Of a stretch of 64,000 nt of DNA, positions 12,291 to 21,703 are shown piece after piece (position 1 is the first letter of the stretch; each line of letters opens with the position of its first letter). The notes beneath the pieces were generated by a model. The model saw only the letters and a program-made list of their open reading frames with translations, searched no databases and had not been told where the DNA came from. This DNA is from Perkinsus marinus ATCC 50983 (lineage: Eukaryota; Perkinsozoa; Perkinsida; Perkinsidae), in assembly GCF_000006405.1 (NCBI RefSeq), contig NW_003200768.1, positions 310,039-374,038 of the forward strand, in the 5' to 3' direction. Position numbers and translations under genes: made by a program.

Positions 12291-13754
12291 TTAAGTCGAA
12301 CCCTCTTCCAGTCGCTTCATAAGAATAGGAGCCAACCTCCAACAGAACAGCATACAAATAGCTCCTGTAGCAGAGATACAGAAACATACGATGAAGGGTA
12401 GCGGCAACCATATATTGAAAAGAGGGCCAGAAATAACAGGACCGAATATACCCGCACCAAGTGTAGCCGAGAGAACGATGGAATTTACGAAACCACGCCG
12501 AGGGGCTGGCGCAATCAGCTTAGCGATCACCGGCACGGACGCATATGCTAACGAATTACCCAAGTTAAGGCAATACGAGAGGAATATTACACCTGTTTCG
12601 TTATCTACAAACGGCAAAGTTATCATAACGGAATGGAAGATCATGCCCAAACATGCTAGCAAGGGCATGGGTACTCCATGACTTGATAATGGCATAAATA
12701 TCACCACTAGACTGAGGAAGGTCGGAATAGCTTGCGAACCCATAATGAGACCAGCGTCACTTTCTGTCATACCAAACTTATTTTCCAACAGCCAAGGGAA
12801 GATAGTGATAATGGACATGTTAGTGTATTGAGTGCAGAACCCAGTGTAAGTGATCATGCTCAATACAACGATAAACATGACAGTCTTCATTATAGGGAAC
12901 GACATCTTACCTTCAGCATTCACAATACCACCGCCAACACTATCATTCTTCTTCGGGTTTCTAAGCCATAGGATACAAACGACAGCCCAAAGGCCAGTCC
13001 ATGCAGCACCGAAGCACGCAGGAGCTCTCCACCACGTGTCACCAAGTGAACCACCAATTATTGGCATTACAGCGCCAATAGCAATCATGATGGACACAAA
13101 GGCCGAGTAGAAAGGCATCTGCGAAGGAGTGGCAATATCTCCCAGGTAGGAGAAGACGACGGGCCTAGTACCAGTCGCCAAACCACCACAGAATCGGAAC
13201 ATAGCATAGGACCAGTAATCCCAAGCACAGGCTAGAAGTATATAAAATACGCAAGCGAACGTATAGCCGATAACAAAGACAATTCTACGGCCGTATCGAT
13301 CGGAAAGCGGCCCGTAGATGAGCGCTGTGATGAACTGTCCGATGGCGTAGAATGTCATCAACATGGAAGCACCCAGGCTGTCGCCTAACCCTCCGTTTCC
13401 AAGGGTTCGGACGACCTGTTGAAATACAGGTGATAGCATAGTGTAACCCATGAAGTCAACAATCACCGATACATAGACGATAACCAGATCAAGTAAGAAG
13501 CGGGGATCCTTCTTGAAGCTAGCCCACCACCCCTCAACTCTTCGAGAAGTGGCTTTCCATACTTTGCTTCGAGTAATCAAGTTGCCTGCATCTGCCTCCT
13601 CAGTGTCCTGGCCGGCGACGTGACCTTTCTTGTCATCGTCATCTCCCTTAGGGGGAAGATCTTGGTCGGCCGATACTGTTGACTGGCTCTTGGTAGCGGC
13701 TTCTTCGAGATCGCACACCGTATGGCAGTCAGCCGAGTTAGGTGATGATGACAT
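12291..13754 (-). CDS. Major facilitator superfamily transporter
   Basis: An uninterrupted 487-codon frame starts with ATG at 13754. Residues 1 to about 95 are hydrophilic, acidic and Lys-rich, predicted cytosolic. About twelve hydrophobic segments follow, split six and six by a loop near residues 265-285 (WLRNPKKNDSVGGG). The loop between TM2 and TM3 carries GPLSDRYGRRIVFVIGY, the MFS signature after TM2. The family moves small solutes with ions or by facilitated diffusion, and the substrate cannot be told from the sequence. No intron is needed. It stands alone between gene-poor stretches. Confidence 0.88.
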   Translation of the reverse strand: MSSSPNSADCHTVCDLEEAATKSQSTVSADQDLPPKGDDDDKKGHVAGQDTEEADAGNLITRSKVWKATSRRVEGWWASFKKDPRFLLDLVIVYVSVIVDFMGYTMLSPVFQQVVRTLGNGGLGDSLGASMLMTFYAIGQFITALIYGPLSDRYGRRIVFVIGYTFACVFYILLACAWDYWSYAMFRFCGGLATGTRPVVFSYLGDIATPSQMPFYSAFVSIMIAIGAVMPIIGGSLGDTWWRAPACFGAAWTGLWAVVCILWLRNPKKNDSVGGGIVNAEGKMSFPIMKTVMFIVVLSMITYTGFCTQYTNMSIITIFPWLLENKFGMTESDAGLIMGSQAIPTFLSLVVIFMPLSSHGVPMPLLACLGMIFHSVMITLPFVDNETGVIFLSYCLNLGNSLAYASVPVIAKLIAPAPRRGFVNSIVLSATLGAGIFGPVISGPLFNIWLPLPFIVCFCISATGAICMLFCWRLAPILMKRLEEGST

Positions 13755-15077
13755 GGTAGTAATTCACAGATGATAACCAGAGAAAACAAGGACAACGAAG
13801 AACTGAAGAAGAACACACCTATTATCAATTCCAACTGAAAACACGACAACAACAAAAACCGACAAAACAACGGCAACAGGAGCACACGAGTATCAGAGAC
13901 GACATAATAATGACGACTTACTATCATCTCCATCACCAATTCTCCCACAGCTGAGGACTTCCCTGATCTTATCCCAACAACCCTCATGACGCCTCGGTAC
14001 GCTCCACCCACCTGAATTGCCCGTCACACAATAATAACGTCTATCAACGCCACAAATTCGTGAGTTTTTCGCGACTAGATCCCTATACGTGAGTATACTA
14101 CGACGAGGTTGGAAAAGTCACTGACGCTAGCTAAAACCCTCCTGGGCCGAGACAGGCTACTAGCATTTTGTGTGCTGCTGTCCCCTTCACGTAAGGAAAC
14201 TCAACTAATTCTAACACAAGTGAAGAGAATGATGCAGAGTAACGACGTATTGGTTGACTTCCATAATAGGAAATTTATGAACAGAAACTTAGTCCATTTT
14301 CCCACGCGAATTCATGCCGCTAGTCCTACTTAACAATAACAACGTTCTGAAGGTACTTCAATTCGTATCGTATAGACCTCCCTATGACAAAATGATAGCC
14401 GCATATGATACTACTGTTGGAGGAATATATGTTCGCTTTCCTCAGCTGAGCTCAGGAGTTTCCTCACTAATTATAGTAATTTATATACGAATTCGGGGAG
14501 AAGTGTACAGCAACCAATGGTCAGAATCCCCCTAAATTTCTTCATATTGTCACCAACTAATGTAGTTGACCATGTGCATATTTTCCTACACTACAATACA
14601 CTATGTCCAGCCAAGCTCGACACGATATCTATAATCATCATTCTCGCAAGTAAAACTAGGTTTATCCAGAAAGCTGACTACACCAACGCACCAATCTACT
14701 GTACGCCTACTATCGAATACACTATTCCTCGCAGTGCTACACAACACGAGAGCTTCCTTTCCACTCTACCACCAAACTCAATAGCATATGAGCTGTGCTT
14801 ACTACTAGTAACACAAGATTCATGGAAAGTCTATTCGTTCACATATGGCACTGGCTGTACTCGGGCCCCTCAATGAACAGCAGAGCAGACGTGCATCACT
14901 CCTACTCAACTCATCAACACCACAAAGGGATTGTGATCCTGGCAGCTCAGCAGTGGATAAAGTGCGAAGACTAAGCAGTAACGTCAACCACACTCAACAG
15001 CAGTGAGCGACTTCATCCCTACTCAACACTTCAATGCGCGTCGATCCCCCCGAATCATGGACACCTCAAAACAGCCT
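13755..15077. other. Upstream flank of MFS gene; repeat R3; no gene seen
   Basis: The frame at 13577-14011 is partly a shadow of the transporter. The rest holds the R3 repeat and short frames without motifs. Confidence 0.5.
14417..14600 (+). repeat. Dispersed intron-associated repeat, copy R3
   Basis: One of the best-preserved copies: GGAGGAATATATGTTCGC, TTTCCTCAGCTGAGCTCAGG, AGTTTCCTCACTAATTATAG, TTTATATACGAATTCGGGG, AAGTGTACAG, TTCTTCATATTGTCACC, GTAGTTGACCATGTGCATAT. It serves as the reference for the family. Confidence 0.75.
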
Positions 15078-15560
15078 AATTACTTCTCCTGCGAGTACAG
15101 CCTCACACCAACACTCTGACTGTTAATACGATGACGTTTCTCAAGTACGTAATTCGCCACCGCCTCGCTGGCAAAAGTACAGAAGCCAAAACCACGCTAT
15201 CACAAACAACTGTTGAATTCAACACCTCCCCAAACTGCGAAAAATGAGCTCTTATATCGTCATCACTAGTATCAGGACGGAGGCCTCGAATAAAAAGCTT
15301 ATTAACATCAATTCCCCCACCATTGTTAACATGTCATCGATTCAACCTAGCCCCCCCTTCCACATGGCCAACCGCAGGTACCATTCCATGTACAAAACGC
15401 TCAGGATCGCTGTTCCCCCAGTCACGGACGAACCACTAGTTGCCTCCTTACTACCATTTACCAACTGCTGTATCAGCTTATCAACATTACTATTCCCCGA
15501 CAGTACAACTTCATCAGTCGGACTCCTCATACTCAAGAATCTCTACAGAATCACAAAATT
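15078..15560 (-). pseudogene. RNA-recognition-motif protein, broken
   Basis: The minus strand encodes KLFIRGLRPDTSDDDIRAHF and SQFGEVLNSTVVCDS, which is an RRM with RNP2 (LFIRGL). RGFGFCTFASEAVANYVLEK (RNP1 RGFGF) follows one frame over, then QSVGVRLYSQEK and TAA at 15080-15078. The shift between CDS and RGFGF equals one missing base. An in-frame TGA also sits just upstream of the RRM (near 15340). Either the gene is decayed or the assembly carries base errors. A 14-nt GT-AG stretch sits exactly at the shift but is too short for a normal intron. RRMs bind single-stranded RNA; the target is unknown. Confidence 0.6.
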
Positions 15561-16278
15561 CTACGCATGTGCTTCAGCGGAGCGAAGCGATTCATGATTA
15601 CCATTTTTCGAGGACAACTCAAAACGCAACATGCAATAACGCATTATCTACCACCTTTCCTGCTACCATCGAGGCATCACATAGTAGCTTGTAATTGATA
15701 ACGGAGATAACATAAAATAATTCTTGCCGATTATCTTTCTACTGCCCGCAACGTTTTCGGCAGATTCGGCAAATGCGACCAATTAAATGAGAGACTACGA
15801 CGATAATAACAACAATAATGAACAACGTTTTGCTCACCCGCCAGTAAGGCATAAACTATACAATACAGAAATGCACCACTAGTAGCCTCATTAATGCATC
15901 AGATAAATAGACGTGCATATCACAATGGCCGCACGTTCACTACTACTATGGTAAGGTTTCTAATACACTCCTCACCTCGACAGAACAGTGAAGAGCTATA
16001 GGACATAAAACTTGTCAAGACATTATATTGTGATATCAACGGAATGCTCAGCTGATCTACCAGCAGGGTGGAGGTCTACCGCATTCCCCATGGGGTCCAT
16101 TTCGACGTAGTTTGCCGCGACAAGCGACTTCGTATCTACAATACGCTCGGAAAAATAAGGTCAATTCGAAAGCACTTACTCCCAACACTAAACGGTACGT
16201 TAGGTACTACTTCCCCCCTGACATCATCACTAGGCTCACCCCAGCTGAAGAAAACCGCGAGAAGTAATTCGCAAACTT
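15561..16278. other. No gene seen
   Basis: 3' flank of the second cathepsin gene. Contains one AGCGGAGCGAAGCGA motif (near 15577) and short frames only. Confidence 0.5.
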
Positions 16279-19200
16279 TCACCAAGTTCTCGCCCACCTG
16301 CATTGTGAGTCGATGAGAAGTGTGCCGAACTTTATTCGCATATACCCATGTTCTCCCCAGAAGCTTCCCCACGAATTACGCATTATCCAATATCTAAAAA
16401 CAAAGTATGATAACAATTATCGCTCCGCGTTGCGCATGCGTACGTGATGAATCATTTTGCAATAACTACGGCGATCAAGAAAACGAACCAACTGCAAGTA
16501 GGTTCTTTAGAAAACAGCGAAATCATTATCAGGAAATCTGATGAATTTTGGCGTGTGAATTCTCAACTGTAGGGCAGCGCAGTGTTGAAGGAATATATCT
16601 TAGCTTTCCTCACAAATCACAGGGGAACATATACAAATCCGGTTAGAAATGTAAAAAAAAACCCAATGAGATTTTTTCAAAATTTTCATATTGTCAGCAA
16701 CACATGTAGTTGATAATGTGCATATTTTCTCACAGTAGACCAGCGAACTCTATACCAAGCCGTAAATCCGAGATCTCAGTATAGTCTCACAGTTTCCTCA
16801 CTAATAATACAAGTTTAAACACAAATTCGGGTAAAAATGTACAAAAACAAATAAAATTTCCCAAAATTCTCTCTAGTTGACCATGTGCATATTTTTCCTC
16901 TATATATCCGAGATCACACTACAGTCTTACTCTTCGTTAGTTTCCGGATCTTTGCCCCACCCAACCAACGACACTTCGTGATTGATTTCCGCATTAGGTT
17001 TATCTTGGTAAAATACACCACCCTCGTAACTATCATCAACTTCAAATTCGGCCGAAACTGCCATTGCTGGCTTCTCACTCATCCATTTCCTTCGTAGCGT
17101 CAACTCCGCACCCCACAGGGCCCCGTTTCCATATCTCGCGTTTGATCTGCTCCACCCCATCCAACCGAGCAAAGTCACCAACGTGCCTGCCAAATTTCCT
17201 CTACTATCCAGTATGTTCGCCTGCCTCAGCTGAACTCAGGAGTCTCCTCCCTAATTGCGGAGCGAGCGAAGCGAGCGGAGCGTATTCTCTCACTTTACTA
17301 ACACTTTGTGCGTGCGTGCGTGCGTGCGTACAAATTATCCAGCTCGATCTAGAGAGGTTATGATCACATGCTATACACCATTCGATAGCTCTCGCTCTGG
17401 GGATACTAGAAAAAATACGAAATTAGGGTTCCGCCCGGACCATGTAGATTTCCGTGCAAAAAACATATTTTTGCAGAAAAACGCCAGGCATGGGAATCGA
17501 ACCCGGATGCCGAGCTCCGCCCCTTCTCCGAGAAGGCCTAGTTATACGAATTCGGCTACAAGTATACCGAAATTTTCTCTGAATTTTCACGTGTATATTT
17601 TCCCACCCTATACCCCAATCCCAACCTTACCACGCCCTATAATTCGCCGTAGCCTTGCATCCATCCGGCCCGTCCGAGCACTCCATACAGCGTGCCTCAG
17701 CTGGACACCACCCTCGGAAATCATCAAAATTAGTCGCGGTGTATGCTCTGCACGAGTCGTGAACCTACTACCATAATTCTCACAAAACGATGTGTGAACT
17801 TCACTCACCGCGCCGTAGGTGTAGAAGAAATCATAAACGCCGTATTTATCACCACCATAACAATCGCCGCCACCACGACAGTTAATAACCTGCATTACGA
17901 TAAATCGATGTGATCCCAGATAGATAACAGCATTTCCTAAAATATTCCTGCATTGGAGTTAACCCGAAATATGAAGAAAACACTAGTGAAAAACATATTT
18001 CACGACTACTGCATACCGCGAGTATCGGACTTCTCATCGAGTAATCTGCCACTTCACGTAAAACGGGTGAAACTCCTATTTTATACAGCAAAAACTGACG
18101 ACCTGTGCGAGCGTCAATGTTATCATTCTCCAGACGAAAACCCATTGTAGTCTATGAACTCCTATTTGTACATGCACCTCTACCACACTAATATTCGATA
18201 TTCCCATATTGTCAACATAGCAATTTTATACAAACTCTATATGAACTATCATTCGAGTTTTACCCGTGATCTGCTAAAAATATTTCACATTCCACTTCGC
18301 GAAAAACTAGTGTATTTTCGGCTGCGAAAACACATTTGCATACCGTATTACGCCACTTCACGTTAAACGAGTGAAACCCCACCACGCAAAATTTCCCAAA
18401 AAATAGAAGTATCATCACATACGTCTACCTGTTGCGGAGATATCGCCTTATTCGGCCACCGCCTGTTGTCCTTAATAGTAAGTCTGTCAGCGAAAGCCGA
18501 TGTCGCTGAGAACGCCACCCTCCAACACGACGCCAGTACAGAAATGTAGCTTACACGCAAATGCCCAGCAACCACCACAATAACTGGGGTTATGCTGATT
18601 TCGGGTAAATGATAAATAATTTTTTCCTCCTACATTACGCCAATCCCACGAGCCTGAAAAAAAACCATCAGCAGTTTCCTCACTAATTATGCAAAATTCC
18701 CAAAAATTTTCTCATAATTTTTGCATATTTTTCCATACTTACGTGGGAGTTCTTCATTGGCTTCGCTCGAGACCTGAATTCCGGGCACTTTCGGGACCTG
18801 TGCATAAACAAGTGCATCCATACACAATACGGTCATGTTCGCCCTACGCAAAGATAACAAGTAGAATTGTCAATGGCTCTCGAGTCGATCGCCTAAAACG
18901 CAAAGTCACCAACCATGGTGGCTCGCAGATTCACTTACTTTAAAATAACCCGTCTCGCATTCACACGATGGGTCTGCACTGCAAACCATAGAGTAGACCG
19001 AACCTGCGCGCGCCCTAAAATTCCACCCAACATCACAAAACTTCTCACATAAGTTCGTAGGCTTTCGAATCGCCTTATATCCGCCTGCCTTATTCGACGG
19101 TTTGCCGTATTCGCGGTGACCCTAAGACAAATTTTCCGGAAAAAAACAAAAAAAAATCCTGAAATTTTACATCAACTACAAAAGGCCTTTCAATGAGATT

Positions 19201-19442
19201 TTGCGGCTCGGGGGACTCCACCGCGGCTTCTTCCTGAGCCGGGGTAGCATCTTCGGGTGTTGCAGCCTGGACAGAAAAAAACATTTTTTTTCGTATATTT
19301 TACGAATTTTCCAAAAAATTCTATGAAAAACGGTGAGAGTGGTAGTAGTCCTTACCCGTTCACCACCCATAGCATGACTACGTCTAGACCTTCTCCTCGT
19401 GCTAGCCGCCGTGCCAACTTCTTGTAATAAATATTCATGCAT
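16279..19442 (-). CDS. Cathepsin Z-like cysteine protease with Cys-rich N-terminal extension (frameshifted)
   Basis: Exons joined in phase: 19442-19356, 19266-19180, 19121-18939, 18797-18743, 18653-18555, 18505-18429, 17889-17809, about 17186-16931, and 16393-16279 (TGA). The protease core is plain: [29 protein letters not shown] (catalytic Cys), [30 protein letters not shown] (catalytic His) and [17 protein letters not shown] (catalytic Asn). These match the peptidase C1A cathepsin Z/X order. The first three exons add an acidic linker and a Cys-rich stretch ([12 protein letters not shown]...[14 protein letters not shown]) not found in classical cathepsin Z. Upstream exons with the true start or signal peptide probably exist near 19.45-19.68 kb. 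One base too many lies near 17080, between DATKEMDE and the His region, and the exon between 17809 and 17186 is not securely found. It could be a pseudogene or carry assembly errors. The intron at 18428-17890 contains two foldback arms. Confidence 0.7.
16588..16905 (+). repeat. Dispersed repeat copies R4 and R5 in cathepsin intron
   Basis: R4 (about 16588-16730) has GGAATATATC, CTTTCCTCAC, AATTTTCATATTGTCAGC and GTTGATAATGTGCATATTTTC. R5 (about 16786-16905) has GTTTCCTCACTAATAATA, CAAATTCGGGTAAAAATGTAC and GTTGACCATGTGCATATTT. Both lie antisense inside the intron 16930-16394 of the second cathepsin gene. Confidence 0.7.
17212..17262 (+). repeat. Dispersed repeat copy R6, partial
   Basis: TATGTTCGCCTGCCTCAGCTG followed by AACTCAGGAGTCTCCTCCCTAATT matches the 5' half of the family. 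A 3'-half-like AATTTTCTCTGAATTTTCACG lies at about 17570-17590, on the far side of the tRNA-like SINE, which suggests later insertion into the repeat. Confidence 0.55.
17482..17570 (-). repeat. tRNA-like SINE (copy 2)
   Basis: The minus strand reads TAGCCGAATTCGTATAACTA, a hairpin CCTTCTCGGAGAAGG, then CCGGGTTCGATTCCCATGCC. These look like the A box, anticodon arm and T arm of a tRNA. The B box (GGTTCGATTCC) is near perfect, but the T stem has mismatches and no acceptor stem forms. A pol III promoter of tRNA origin is inferred. The copy lies inside the second cathepsin gene. Confidence 0.5.
17955..18075. repeat. Foldback-element single arm (copy 2)
   Basis: Runs from GGAGTTAACCCGAAATATGA to CACTTCACGTAAAACGGGTG and AAACTCC, and aligns along its length with the right arm of the 3288-3535 palindrome, including CGACTACTGCATA and CCGCGAGTATCGG. 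It lies inside a cathepsin intron. Confidence 0.75.
18255..18380. repeat. Foldback-element single arm (copy 3, diverged)
   Basis: Starts GAGTTTTACCCGTGAT and ends CACTTCACGTTAAACGAGTG with AAACCCC. The ends match the family, and the interior is more diverged. It lies in the same intron as copy 2, same orientation, about 180 bases away. Confidence 0.65.
18671..18740 (+). repeat. Dispersed repeat copy R7, partial
   Basis: CAGTTTCCTCACTAATTATG, AAAATTCCCAAAAATTTTCTC and TTGCATATTTTTCCATA. The copy occupies nearly the whole short intron between cathepsin exons 18797-18743 and 18653-18555. Confidence 0.6.
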
Positions 19443-19713
19443 TTTGCCCTACACAGAAACACCATACTACTCTACTCTATACGAGACGATCCCCTACATC
19501 AGATCCGCGCAAGGTGAGGTAACCCGGCTCGGGCTTCACCACACCAATTTCAACGTCATCTTTACTATCAACGACGGGCGACGTGTACCTTAGACGTTTT
19601 CACTACCAAGGAAAGCGACTAAGGCAACCTCACTTGACAGACGGGTAAAGCGTCCAGTCCTTCCATGCATCAGAACTGACAATTCCGAGTAAAGCCACAA
19701 AAAGAGGATAATC

Positions 19714-21271
19714 TCACTTCACTGTAGCCCATACACATCCAGCGTTTTCTATGTGACCGTTAGCGGAGCGATGCAATTTTGCCCAACCATGATCACCCCA
19801 GTTCGTACCAAACGCAAAACGGGCGATCCAGTACGGCGTTCCTGAGCATAGACGGAGATATTTGTCCGCTTTCTTCGACTGAGTTCAGGAGTTTCCACGC
19901 TCCAAATTTCGAGTACAAGTGTACAGAAAACAATTAAAATTCCACCAAAATTTTCACACTAATTGCAGAAGTTTACAAACAATTTTGAGTAGAAGTGTGC
20001 AGAAAACAATTAAAAATTTCCCCAAAGTTTCCCCATCATGATCGACACATGTGCATATTTTCTCATATAAACGACCAAATTCCCGTCAAACTCACCATCA
20101 TCATCTACACCCCATCCCGCGACTTCAGCAGCATGGTTGGGTTCAGTGGAGTCGTCCGTAGCCGAGAAGGTCCAAACTGCCCCCGCACGGTAACTGTGAT
20201 AAGGACTGTAATGCTCCACATAGTAGCAACTGGGGCGTACTTCGCGCGGAAAGCCTCATCAACATGCATGTGGCACACTACTGGTCCACGGGCCTTGATT
20301 TCAGATTGAATCTCAGCCTCGCCAGAAACTGTGCCAAATTCATCTACGTGAAATATGTCATATTTTTTCGGTATTTCGCATGAACCATTAGCAGAACACG
20401 TACTACACCTGAAAAAACACACATTTAACAAAATGAAATTTCGCACTCACGAGAGCAATAACCACTTACACAGTAGAACCAAGACAGATATCACCAGTGT
20501 CGTGGCCTCTAGCTGTAAAAGGGGAACACGTTTCATCAGTGATACCTTTTTCCTTAATCTGAACACAAAAATAAAAACAAATTCCGAAAAAACACGAAAA
20601 AAAATTTTTTCCTTACATATCGCATTGCATCAATAACTCCTCCACCTCGGCAACCGTTGCCGATTTCATAACCACATGTTAAAAGCGGTTGAGGCGACAA
20701 GTTGACCTCGGGGAATGCGGCATTTCGTTGAATCTTTATTCGGTCGGATAGGGCATGCACGGTGGCGAACGCCCAGCAGCCGGAGCACGCTCTGAAATAA
20801 TAGGCAAAATGAAAATTTAGGGAAAATTTTGGAAAATTTTGGGAAATTTTGGGAAATTTCCTGTGCACTAAGTCGTGTGTGAACTACTATAATTAGCGAG
20901 GAAAGCGAACATATATTCCTCCAACACTCCTGTGAATTTCCTCTCAAGTGGTGCTACCTTGGATTGGAATAACTACGATCAGTAGTCACCATGTTTTCGC
21001 CATCGACATCTCGCCAGTCCCAACTAGTGGGGAGGTCTTTTGCCTGACAAAACGAATCTTCCTAGTGAGCAGCACGAAAGGCCACAATCGGGCCTAATCC
21101 GTATCTTGTTTGGCGACCTCAAAGATATTCAACGTATCTTACCGAAAACCGCGGCAATGTGGTGTAAACTTCCTCTGTAGTGTTGCGTGCTTTCAAAGCG
21201 CAAGGAGCGATGAAACGCGTCTCAGTGATGTAAAGTAAACTTGACGTGAATGTAAGGATAAACCGCAGCAT
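19714..21271 (-). CDS. Cathepsin Z-like cysteine protease
   Basis: Six exons joined on the minus strand: 21271-21143, 21043-20958, 20791-20617, 20558-20470, 20408-20096, 19841-19714 (TGA). Exon 1 gives a secretory signal (MLRFILTFTSSLLYITETRF) and a short propeptide with one Cys, as in cathepsin Z. Then come LPTSWDWRDVDGENM, CSGCWAFATVHALSDR (catalytic Cys), TCGYEIGNGCRGGG, ITDETCSPF, ARGPVVCHMHVDEAF, NHAAEVAGWG (catalytic His) and TPYWIARFAFGTNWGDHGW (catalytic Asn). About 306 residues. All splice phases agree except that one base is missing inside exon 5 near 20227-20233, so the His region is one frame over. Cathepsin Z enzymes are lysosomal or secreted carboxypeptidases; a digestive or secreted role is inferred. 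Either a sequencing slip or recent inactivation would explain the shift. Confidence 0.82.
19850..20068 (+). repeat. Dispersed repeat copy R8, with internal duplication
   Basis: GGAGATATTTGTCCGCTTTC, TTCGACTGAGTTCAGGAG, then two versions of a GAAGTTTACAAACAATTTTG/AAGTGTGCAGAAAACAATTA block and a final CATGTGCATATTTTCTC. It fills the last intron of the 19714-21271 gene, antisense to it. Confidence 0.7.
20820..20935 (-). repeat. Dispersed repeat copy R9 within intron 2 of cathepsin
   Basis: On the gene's own strand: GGAGGAATATATGTTCGC, TTTCCTCGCTAATTATAG, GTGCACAGGAAATTTCCC and AAATTTTCATTTTG, followed 14 bases later by the TTATTTCAG acceptor. With the donor about 20 bases upstream, the repeat makes up nearly all of the 166-bp intron. 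Confidence 0.7.
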
Positions 21272-21553
21272 TTGATAATTCAGAACTGACAGATGTTGTC
21301 CTACTAGGGGTACAATGATGAAACCGTCCGAGGGGGAAATAACGGGAATAAGGAAGTTGCGCGACCGCCATAGTTGCGCGAAACGCAGTGGAAATCGAAA
21401 GACTATCGCGCGCGCCCAAAAATTACACTCGCGTTACGTCAGAAATTTGCAACTTGCGTAATGTGGAGCTGAAGTGCCGTTATGGTGGCTGATCATCCTG
21501 GATGCATGGTTTTTCGAGGCATTCCCACTTCGTTGGATTTGTCCTTCCACGTA
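21272..21553. other. Upstream flank of cathepsin gene
   Basis: Probable promoter and 5' UTR of the minus-strand cathepsin gene. No element can be named. Confidence 0.4.
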
Positions 21554-21566
21554 AAGTGATCAATCA
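21554..21566. repeat. LINE target-site duplication, 3' copy
   Basis: AAGTGATCAATCA, identical to 26040-26052, immediately next to the (GAATT)n tail of the element. Confidence 0.85.
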
Positions 21567-21607
21567 ATTCAATTCAATTCAATTCAATTCAATTCAATTC
21601 AATTCAA
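21567..21607 (-). repeat. LINE 3' tail microsatellite (AATTC/GAATT)n
   Basis: About eight tandem AATTC units on the plus strand. Simple-repeat tails instead of poly(A) are typical of several LINE clades. Confidence 0.9.
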
Positions 21608-21703
21608 ATCTTATTACCCGGCATTACGAGCAGAGCCCATCGCCGTACACGCGCCCCCACGTACACAGAATGTGGTGGCTAGATCAACTGGGTCACCTTC
21701 ACA

